A stretch of 64,000 nucleotides of DNA from Bacteroides zoogleoformans (GTDB lineage: Bacteria; Bacteroidota; Bacteroidia; Bacteroidales; Bacteroidaceae), in assembly GCF_002998435.1 (NCBI RefSeq), contig NZ_CP027231.1, forward strand, positions 2,583,001 through 2,647,000. Direction: 5' to 3'. Positions 1 through 6,173 of the stretch are shown here, one piece after another. The position numbers and the translations under genes were made by a program. The notes beneath the pieces were generated by a model. It saw nothing but the letters and a program-made list of their open reading frames with translations, was not told the DNA's origin and ran no database searches. Each line of letters starts with the position of its first letter. The stretch's first letter is position 1.

Positions 1-1
1 T

Positions 2-823
2 ACTCCGACACTGATTTTCGCCCAATTGCTTCTTACTTTCTGCAAGATAGAAATTCATGAGTTGAGGCCTAAAGCATGGCATGGGTGGCTGTTGTTGTTT
101 CAGATGTTCTCTTGCCTGCTGCTTGTAGCACTGTTGTTGTGTTTGTCGATGGGAGAAACTTATCGGGTTGTGTTTGAAGGGACGATGGTTTGCCTGATTT
201 GCCCTACGGCAACAGCTGCCGCCGTCATCACACATAAATTGGGCGGCAGTGCGGCAAGTCTCACTACCTATACTTTGTTATCCAATCTGTTGGCTGCTAT
301 CATTGTCCCTTTGGTGTTTCCAATGGTAGAGCCTCATGTGGATGTTGGTTTTTTTGCCGCCTTTCAGAAAATTCTCAGCAGAGTATTTCCCTTGTTATTG
401 CTCCCTTTCTTTTTAGCTTGCGCTTTGCGTATATATGCGCCGAAGATACATCGTTTGCTGTCTGGTTCTCGGGATGTGGCTTTTTATTTATGGGCAGTGG
501 CGCTGGCTATTGTTTCAGGCCAGACAGTACGTTCTTTAGTGAACAGTGAGGCGTCCGTTTGGGTAGAGATATTGATTGCTTTTGCCGGATTGTTGGCATG
601 TTGTGTGCAGTTTTATTTAGGGAAAAGCATTGGAGGGCATTATAGAGAACGCATCAGCGGAGGACAAGCGTTGGGACAGAAAAATACGGTATTAGCCATT
701 TGGATGGCATATACCTATCTTAATCCGCTGTCGTCTGTAGGCCCCGGCTCTTATGTCTTATGGCAAAATATAATCAACAGCTATCAATTGTGGAAGAAGA
801 GAAAAGATAAGATAAAATATTAA
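2..823 (+). CDS. BASS-like transporter, 3' part (5' truncated by window)
   Basis: The frame is open from base 2, so the start lies before the window; the TTG at 26 is not a convincing start. About 270 residues are visible, with at least seven hydrophobic segments separated by short charged loops. The stretch GGQALGQKNTVLAIWMA near the C-terminus resembles the conserved helix of bile acid:sodium symporter (BASS) family carriers, and a Lys/Arg-rich tail follows. It probably moves an organic anion across the inner membrane; the substrate cannot be told. A second, diverged copy of its last 28 codons lies at 5780-5866, beyond the inserted accessory segment, so the present 3' end may not be the ancestral one. 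Confidence 0.7.
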   Translation, partial: TPTLIFAQLLLTFCKIEIHELRPKAWHGWLLLFQMFSCLLLVALLLCLSMGETYRVVFEGTMVCLICPTATAAAVITHKLGGSAASLTTYTLLSNLLAAIIVPLVFPMVEPHVDVGFFAAFQKILSRVFPLLLLPFFLACALRIYAPKIHRLLSGSRDVAFYLWAVALAIVSGQTVRSLVNSEASVWVEILIAFAGLLACCVQFYLGKSIGGHYRERISGGQALGQKNTVLAIWMAYTYLNPLSSVGPGSYVLWQNIINSYQLWKKRKDKIKY

Positions 824-915
824 ATATAAGATGTTGATATTTAATGATTTGTGCTTGTTTTGCGATATTCCCTTTATTTTCCTTGTTTTCTTGTTTAGTC
901 TAATAAATACATTTA

Positions 916-935
916 TTTTGTTACTATTTTGTTAC
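916..935 (+). repeat. Left copy of 20-bp direct repeat (attL-like)
   Basis: The sequence ttttgttactattttgttac occurs here and, perfectly, at 5710-5729. This copy is followed by a reversed half: TTTTGTTAC (927-935), 14 nt, GTAACAAAA (950-958), which looks like paired core or arm sites of a tyrosine recombinase. An integrase remnant starts 66 bp downstream. Position next to an integrase and reappearance 4.8 kb away suggest an attachment site; the crossover point is inferred. Confidence 0.55.
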
Positions 936-1001
936 TCGTGTTCGTTGGAGTAACAAAACAAATAGTTATATTTGCATCGGTAACAAAATAGGAACGTAAT
1001 T

Positions 1002-1169
1002 ATGGCGAAGAAAAAACAAGAAGTTAAATTGAAAGAACCTGTAAGGATTAGATTCAAGCAGTTTGCTAATGGTAACCAGTCTATTTATTTGGACTACTAT
1101 ACAAGTGATGTTATTAGAAAAGAGAATTATGTTGGTTCGTCTTTTATAGAATTTTACTTATATCATTGA
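1002..1169 (+). pseudogene. Truncated tyrosine recombinase (integrase) N-terminus
   Basis: This is a 55-codon ORF. Its first ~32 residues (KEPVRIRFKQFANGNQSIYL and neighbours) match the start of the N-terminal arm-binding domain of Bacteroidales phage/ICE-type integrases; residues after LDYYT no longer look like the family and the frame stops at 1167-1169. No catalytic domain (R, HxxR, Y) follows, so it cannot be active. A TATATTTG -7-like box lies at 967-974. Its tail overlaps the 3' end of the convergent HAD gene by 26 bp. It is best read as a stub left by a deletion inside an integrated element. Confidence 0.6.
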
Positions 1170-1764
1170 GTGTCTTAAAATAATAGTCTGCACGTATAGG
1201 ATTAGATACATTATTGCTCCATAAAACCAATCCGGAATCAACACCGGCATTGTTAGCACATTGAATATCATAAATACTATCACCAATGTAGAGAGCGTTT
1301 TCGGGGCTTACATGGGCTTTAGCCAAATATGCAACTAAGGGTGCTGCTTGGGGCTTATGTTCATCAGTATCATCGGCACATACAATTGTGGAAAAATAGT
1401 CCGCTAACCCTAATGGCTCAAAATCAGAATAATATTCTTGATATGTTTTGGAGGTTACAATGCCTAAAATATAGCCTCTTGATAAAAGGGATTGCAAGCA
1501 TTCTTTGATACCTTGAAAAGGTTGAATAGTGTACTGGAGCAATTTCATATTCCTATCCCATCGTTTCAATGCATCTTCTATGTCGGGTATTTTGAGTAAT
1601 TCCAACGCATTTCTTCCGGTAATGCCTAAAGCAAATTTCAGACTTTCATATTGAGGTGCGCTTCCTGTTATTTCTGTAATTGTTTTTATTAAAGAGTTGA
1701 TGACTGCATATTCCGTATCTATCAATGTACCGTCTATGTCGAATACGATATGTTTATATTTCAT
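1144..1764 (-). CDS. HAD-superfamily phosphatase (phosphoglycolate phosphatase-like)
   Basis: The protein has 206 residues. HAD motif I is DIDGT with nucleophile D9 and general acid D11, a helical cap follows, motif II is in IVTSK, and motif IV is GDSIYDIQCANNAG near residue 163. Size and order fit subfamily IA (Gph/beta-phosphoglucomutase-like) hydrolases acting on small phosphate esters in the cytosol; the substrate is unknown. It lies 11 bp downstream of the Nudix gene on the same strand, so the two could be cotranscribed and might both clean up damaged or surplus phosphorylated metabolites, which is inference. It lies in the AT-rich segment between the 20-bp repeats. Confidence 0.85.
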   Translation of the reverse strand: MKYKHIVFDIDGTLIDTEYAVINSLIKTITEITGSAPQYESLKFALGITGRNALELLKIPDIEDALKRWDRNMKLLQYTIQPFQGIKECLQSLLSRGYILGIVTSKTYQEYYSDFEPLGLADYFSTIVCADDTDEHKPQAAPLVAYLAKAHVSPENALYIGDSIYDIQCANNAGVDSGLVLWSNNVSNPIRADYYFKTLNDISKIL

Positions 1765-1775
1765 GTGTTGATTTA

Positions 1776-2403
1776 TTAGTCAAATAATACTTGCCAGTTT
1801 CTATCGTAGTAAGCTGAAAAGCACATTTTAATTTGTTCTTCGTTATTTTTCTCTTTTGCAAGAATAGGTAATTCTTCCAATCCGAAATAGGCACTCTCAT
1901 CCGTTTCAATATTGGGTCGGAAATATCCGCTTTCAATCTCACAAAGAACAAAAACTTTACAAACATTGTAGGCATAGGGGGGAATATTATGCAAATTTCT
2001 ATCTTGCATAGCTATTATCCGGATAGCTTTTACATTTAATCCTGTTTCTTCTTTTACTTCTTTTTCCGTATTAGTCTTGATACTCTGATTTATATCGACC
2101 CAACCACCGGGCAAAGACCAAGTTCCATTTTTCTCTTTCACAAGCAGTATTTTATCATCTTTGAATATAGCAGCTCGTGTATCTAATTTAGGAGTTTGAA
2201 ATCCTGTTTCATTGCAAAACAGATTCTTTACTTTTTCTATGGGTATTTCACTTTGCAGACTAAGCATTTCTGCTGCAATTTCTCTAATGCGTTCAAAGCG
2301 TTCTATATCAAATACATCTTTGGAGTATGTCAATCCCCCCTTGGGCAATGAATTGCAGTTCTTTTGCCCATTCAAGCCATTGTGGTTGTACTGTTTTATC
2401 CAT
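1776..2403 (-). pseudogene. Nudix hydrolase (YjhB/ADP-ribose pyrophosphatase-like), frameshifted
   Basis: The intact reading frame downstream of the G run encodes GGLTYSKDVFDIERFERIRE, the N-terminal helical region typical of YjhB-like Nudix proteins, then a Nudix domain. The first ~21 residues expected of the family (MDKTVQPQWLEWAKELQFIA) are encoded from an ATG at 2401-2403 but in another frame; the frames meet at a run of six G (C6 at 2335-2340). Removing one G joins them into ~208 residues. The Nudix box is also imperfect: in GWVDINQ the first Glu is Gln, and the usual REV is KEV. A TTG start near 2375 would open the downstream frame but without the family's N-terminus. This is either a real frameshift or a homopolymer error. 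Confidence 0.7.
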
Positions 2404-2441
2404 ATGGTAAAATATTAGTAGATTAAAGTTTTAATCTCATT

Positions 2442-3032
2442 CTATTTATTATCAATGTGTTTAATCACTCTACATGGATTTCCAACAGCTACGCAATTAT
2501 CTGGTATGCAATGGGTGACAACGCTGCCTGCTCCGATAACGCTATTTTTTCCAATGGTTACCCCCGGAAGTATGATTGCTCCCCCACCAATCCACGCACC
2601 GTTACCAATTTTTATAGGGAGTGCATAAGTTTTGCAAATACCTATTCCTTTGCCCCAATCTTCTACGATTCTTTCATATACCTTAGTAGAATGGGTAGCT
2701 GTATATAACTGAACATTGGAAGCGATTAAAACATTATCGCCTATTTCAATAATATTGTTATCCACAAAGGTGCAGTTCATGTTGATTATGACTTGATTTC
2801 CCACAAAGATATGTTTCCCGTATTCACAATGGAAATCTATATCCAAATGGATGTTTTTACCTACTCTTCCAAACAGTTGTTGCAGGATATTTTTCTTTGA
2901 TTCCATATCCGCATAATCCGTGTTATTCAATTCTTTCAGTAGCCTTTTGGCATTTAAGGTCATTGCTGCTAAAGTTTTATCACCACCATTAAAAACTTCT
3001 CCTGCTAAACATTTTTCCAATTCTGTTTTCAT
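2442..3032 (-). CDS. Maltose/galactoside O-acetyltransferase family (left-handed beta-helix)
   Basis: The protein has 196 residues. An N-terminal helical Mac domain (residues ~4-55) precedes hexapeptide repeats ([LIV]-G-x4) forming a left-handed beta-helix, with the loop TATHSTK carrying the probable catalytic H114 and a C-terminal GNPCRVIKHI. This is the layout of Maa/LacA enzymes, which move acetyl from acetyl-CoA to a sugar hydroxyl in the cytosol. The true acceptor is unknown. It lies 38 bp upstream of the broken Nudix gene on the same strand, so it may lead a three-gene unit with the Nudix and HAD genes. Confidence 0.88.
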   Translation of the reverse strand: MKTELEKCLAGEVFNGGDKTLAAMTLNAKRLLKELNNTDYADMESKKNILQQLFGRVGKNIHLDIDFHCEYGKHIFVGNQVIINMNCTFVDNNIIEIGDNVLIASNVQLYTATHSTKVYERIVEDWGKGIGICKTYALPIKIGNGAWIGGGAIILPGVTIGKNSVIGAGSVVTHCIPDNCVAVGNPCRVIKHIDNK

Positions 3033-3209
3033 ATCGCATATTTGAATAAAGAATACTTCTGCTAACCCAACTGTAATAACAGCGGAAGTATTCAGAATTA
3101 TAAAAAAAATATTTCTTAACTACTTCATTCTTATGATTTTATTAGGGTATTTATTGCAAAGATACGTGGTTGTGGCTGCTTAAATTTTACCCTATGTGAA
3201 AAAATAAAT

Positions 3210-3779
3210 CTAATATGAAGCCCTAATTCTACTAAGGGACTGCTGTGTTATACCCAAAAAGGTCGAAATGTGCCCTAAATTGACTCGTGAGAAAATATCT
3301 GGATATTCTTGTGCTAATTTTTCGTAACGTTCTTGGGCTGATAAAATCAGACGAGAAATATGTGTATCCTGTAATTTGAGAAAGTTCTCTTGTTGCAGTA
3401 CTCTCATCCAGTTGGCAATGTCAATGTACGACTTATACAGACTATTTAATACTTCTATGGCAATGGAATAGACTAATGTTTCTTCCAAAGTCTCGACATA
3501 CTCAAATCCAGCCTTGTTATGATATAAATCCCATGAACCACAAGTGACATCACCTTCCATAGAAAACCATGTTGTTATTTCTTTCCCATTGTGCAGGATA
3601 TATGAACGTGTTATGCCCTTTTCAATGAAATAAATCTGTTTATCTAAATGATTGGCTTGTATAATAATAGTTTTGGCTGGAAAAGAATGTTGTTTGAAGT
3701 GGTATTTTAGTACGTCCAATGAACCTTCTGAAATTGGATAGTATGATTTTATTTTTCTTATTATATTGTCCATTATCAA
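3210..3779 (-). CDS. Crp/Fnr-family transcriptional regulator
   Basis: The protein has 189 residues. The N-terminal half is a cyclic-nucleotide-binding-type beta-barrel (about 20-125) with IYFIEKGITRSYILHNGKEI, and the C-terminal helix-turn-helix is LGHISTFLGITQQSLSRIR. It ends seven residues after the start of the recognition helix motif SRIR, so the wing is short. No Cys cluster for an FeS centre is seen. Proteins of this size and shape are common in Bacteroidetes and are usually orphan regulators; the ligand is unknown. It reads in the same direction as the O-acetyltransferase, 177 bp upstream of it, and may control that group. Confidence 0.88.
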   Translation of the reverse strand: MIMDNIIRKIKSYYPISEGSLDVLKYHFKQHSFPAKTIIIQANHLDKQIYFIEKGITRSYILHNGKEITTWFSMEGDVTCGSWDLYHNKAGFEYVETLEETLVYSIAIEVLNSLYKSYIDIANWMRVLQQENFLKLQDTHISRLILSAQERYEKLAQEYPDIFSRVNLGHISTFLGITQQSLSRIRASY

Positions 3780-3796
3780 TATTTTACATTTTCATG

Positions 3797-3804
3797 CAAA
3801 AATA
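3797..3804 (-). promoter_or_regulatory. Candidate -7 box for the Crp/Fnr gene
   Basis: On the minus strand this reads TATTTTTG, matching the Bacteroides -7 consensus TAnnTTTG, 18 bp before the start codon. No clear TTTG was found at the -33 position. Confidence 0.4.
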
Positions 3805-3839
3805 TAAAGAACAGCGCAAATCACATATTATAACTCTGC

Positions 3840-4203
3840 ATTTTTAGAATATATGACTACTTTTGAATTATTAGGGCAATTAAAATGCAAGGTAGAATCC
3901 TACTCTTTGCAAAAAGTTTAGTTTGTACCTTTCCTCTAAAAAGAAAAATCTCCATCTATTATATATCCATATTTAACCGATTCGTATTCCGTTGGTTATA
4001 TTATAGCTTGTAAACTTTTCCCATAAGTCTCTTTAGACGACAAGTATTTTGTCGTCTGTACTAATAAAGTTTTTTACTTTCCTCTTCAGCCTGGAAGGAC
4101 TACGCCGGTGTCCAATCCCTCTATGGATGCAATAATTTTGTAAACGTGCTCATGTGGCGGCACAAAGATAATTATGTTGTCAATAGAGGTCTATCGGAAT
4201 GGT
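3840..4203. other. Non-coding stretch between Crp/Fnr gene and IS110 transposase
   Basis: No ORF is credible here. A perfect 9-bp hairpin (AGACGACAA, 5-nt loop, TTGTCGTCT; 4035-4057) is followed on the plus strand within 13 nt by a T6 run (4070-4075), like a weak terminator. From about 4080 onward base composition becomes more balanced and probably belongs to the non-coding end of the IS110 element, but the element's edge cannot be placed by eye. Confidence 0.4.
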
Positions 4204-5406
4204 CTATCCGACCAATAACGATTCTAATTCCCGGATTTTATTTTGCCATTCCGCCTCCTTTTCAAGACGCTTGAGATAAACATCCATAAAATCCTCTTCT
4301 TTTGTCAGCATGTGCCATACCGCGACTAATAACTTTCGGGCGATGGCTACTTGTATCTTCATCTTGTTCTTATGCCGTTGGGTGCATTGCACGCAGCTGA
4401 AGTTTGAGGAAAAGCAGTTTCGGGTTCTTGATGCGACCCGGGATATTTCAACCAATATCTGACGCAGAAATCGGTTCCCATGCGTCGTCCTGTTACTCTT
4501 GACTTTATTGTTGCTTATATCATTGCGTGGTTTCAATCCACACCATCCAACAAGATTTGTTGCTTTTTCAAACGATTTCATGTCAGCCCCGGTCTCCGCA
4601 ATTATAGCTGAAGCTGCGCGTTCTTTAACACCGGGGATGCTCTGTAGACGTTTGAATTGTTGCGGGAAATGTTCCTGACACATGGCAATGAGAGCTTGCC
4701 TGCATTCTTCGATTTGTCGCCCGATTACGTCTATAAGCTCTGCGTATTGCTTTAATAAACAGATGTCTGCCTGGTGAAAGTCACCCGTTACGGCATCCTT
4801 TATGATGTTAAGTCCGTATTTACGTAGAGTTTTTCCATGAATGAGTTTCACCAACTCCTCAGTGGCTGTTATCCCGGTTATTATCGCACGGACGCACTTC
4901 TGATAACTTTTTCCATTGACGCGGGATACATAGTTACTTAACCGGAAACCACATCGCTGTAAAGCAGCGTCCAATTTATTGGTGTTATACGTCAGGTCTT
5001 CATTCAGGTCGAAGATGCGACGGTTATACTTGCGCATATCCTGCACGGTCTTCTCCGGCACAAAACTTCCCCGAATCAGATGCTTCAACAGACACTCCGC
5101 TATCCATTGGGCATCTTTCACATCACTCTTGCGACCGGGAAGCTGCTTTATAAAATAAGGATTTACCAATTTGAGCGACATGCTATCGCACAAGGCATTC
5201 CACACCGGAACCCAATAGGTCGAGGTGCTTTCCATTGCCGCCTCTGTCACCCCATGAGGAACCATATCCGAACACATAAGTTGCAAATCCGGAGTTAATG
5301 TGCCATAAACATTTGCAAAAATAACGGTCTCTGCAGTGTCCAACACACAGAGATAAACTGTATCTTTGTGCACATCGAGGCCGGCCACGATTCTGTCTTT
5401 GTCCAT
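4204..5406 (-). CDS. IS110-family transposase (DEDD recombinase)
   Basis: The protein has 400 residues from the ATG at 5404-5406, chosen because GLDVHKD then falls at residues 9-15 as in the family. An N-terminal RuvC-like domain carries D11, E59, D95 and D98 (the last two in GRKSDVKDAQ), the DEDD set. A coiled middle precedes a C-terminal Tnp_20 domain with SIPGVKERAASAIIAE (helix-hairpin-helix-like) and HGNRFLRQILVEISRVASR, which contains the candidate nucleophilic serine. IS110 elements lack terminal inverted repeats and are guided by a bridge RNA made from a non-coding end. The ORF is complete, so the element may be active. It lies inside the segment bounded by the 20-bp repeats. Confidence 0.93.
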   Translation of the reverse strand: MDKDRIVAGLDVHKDTVYLCVLDTAETVIFANVYGTLTPDLQLMCSDMVPHGVTEAAMESTSTYWVPVWNALCDSMSLKLVNPYFIKQLPGRKSDVKDAQWIAECLLKHLIRGSFVPEKTVQDMRKYNRRIFDLNEDLTYNTNKLDAALQRCGFRLSNYVSRVNGKSYQKCVRAIITGITATEELVKLIHGKTLRKYGLNIIKDAVTGDFHQADICLLKQYAELIDVIGRQIEECRQALIAMCQEHFPQQFKRLQSIPGVKERAASAIIAETGADMKSFEKATNLVGWCGLKPRNDISNNKVKSNRTTHGNRFLRQILVEISRVASRTRNCFSSNFSCVQCTQRHKNKMKIQVAIARKLLVAVWHMLTKEEDFMDVYLKRLEKEAEWQNKIRELESLLVG

Positions 5407-5709
5407 ATTTGAGATTTTTTTAGTTACACTCCTTAAATATAGGACATTCGTAACAATTAAACAAAGCATGAAGCTGAGTTTGTGGCCCGGCCTCGGTTTT
5501 TATTACGCCGGTATAGAAAAACTCGATTTTTCTATATAATTTTGTCTATATATCCAAAACGAACTAAACTTATTTCTATTGCCAGCAAAATATATATGCT
5601 GGCGAAAAGAAGAATACTATATTTTCTTTTCGCCAGTTTTATTTTTATGGTTAGAGGGCTTTTGTTACCTTTGCACATGAAGCCCACCGCAAAGCGATTT
5701 CTTCGTTTT
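5407..5709. other. Non-coding flank upstream of the IS110 transposase (possible bridge-RNA end)
   Basis: About 300 bp hold no convincing gene. Just upstream of the transposase the sequence is rich in GC-containing short inversions (5490-5515), where IS110-group elements keep their bridge RNA; IS1111-group elements instead keep it downstream of the transposase, here 4058-4203. Further right lie the nested hairpins (5581-5636) and then a -7-like stretch (TTACCTTTG, 5668-5676). The element's outer limit is not visible. Confidence 0.3.
5581..5636 (+). terminator. Two overlapping, mutually exclusive hairpins
   Basis: Hairpin 1 pairs GCCAGCA (5581-5587) with TGCTGGC (5597-5603). Hairpin 2 pairs CTGGCGAAAAGAA (5599-5611) with TTCTTTTCGCCAG (5624-5636), a perfect 13-bp stem followed by ttttattttt. 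They share bases 5599-5603, so only one can form. Hairpin 2 with its T-rich tail looks like a terminator on the plus strand; the competing hairpin gives an attenuator-like layout, but no leader gene is evident. Confidence 0.4.
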
Positions 5710-5729
5710 TTTTGTTACTATTTTGTTAC
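5710..5729 (+). repeat. Right copy of 20-bp direct repeat (attR-like)
   Basis: Identical to 916-935. The reversed half site present at the left end is missing here, as expected if the left copy carries the recombinase-proximal arm. 50 bp further right begins the remnant of the BASS transporter's 3' end. Confidence 0.5.
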
Positions 5730-5779
5730 CCGCTATTAGTAATTGGTGGGCTTTTCTTTTGATAATAAGGGATGTATGA

Positions 5780-5866
5780 TGTTATGTGTATAATATATGG
5801 CAAAATATGATTAATAGCTGGCAATTGTGGAAGAAGAGGAAGAAAGAGATAGAAGCCGAAAGATGA
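5780..5866 (+). pseudogene. Remnant of a BASS-transporter 3' end
   Basis: The frame reads CYVYNIWQNMINSWQLWKKR followed by KKEIEAER and TGA. It closely parallels the end of the first gene (SYVLWQNIINSYQLWKKRKDKIKY, 740-823), and the DNA over about 50 bp is also similar. A stop codon lies just upstream in frame (5777-5779), so nothing is expressed as a carrier. This looks like the original or a paralogous 3' end displaced when the 4.8-kb segment was inserted. Confidence 0.6.
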
Positions 5867-5918
5867 GAACCGACATGTCGCAAACTAATGCATTCCTACC
5901 GTCATAGCTATACCCAGG

Positions 5919-6047
5919 CCGTATCAAGGTCGTATCAACACCGTGTTTCCTTCGCATCTATGGGAGCGGAGTTGATACGGAGTTGATACGGAGTTGGTAC
6001 GGAGGATATACGGAGTTGATGCGGAGGGTATGCGGAGGATATGCGGA
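5919..6047. repeat. Dispersed intergenic repeat, copy A (GTATCAAC/GTTGATAC arms)
   Basis: Left arm units such as CGTATCAACACCG are followed by a centre CGCATCTATGGGAGC and by right arm units CGGAGTTGATAC repeated with drift (GGAGTTGGTAC, GGAGGATATAC, GGAGGGTATGC). The arms are reverse complements, so the whole can fold as a long imperfect hairpin. A related copy lies at 58203-58284. A spurious open frame runs through it on the minus strand. A dispersed non-coding repeat family is the likely reading. Confidence 0.55.
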
Positions 6048-6173
6048 ACAGACGGCTTTTTGTAAACGCTTAATAAATATCTCGGATGAATTTTAGACTG
6101 TCCCAGAGTGTTTTGTGGGGATTTTTCGTACTTTTGTCTTTGAATCGGAATAAATAAACAAAAAACATCAAAA

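Noticed and set aside
5482..5739. An 85-codon plus-strand frame beside the IS110 transposase
   Set aside because: It runs through the hairpins and the 20-bp repeat and has no family resemblance; treated as non-coding.
5919..6047. CRISPR-like array because of repeated ~11-bp units
   Set aside because: Units are contiguous and drift, with no unique spacers and no cas genes; it is a palindromic dispersed repeat.
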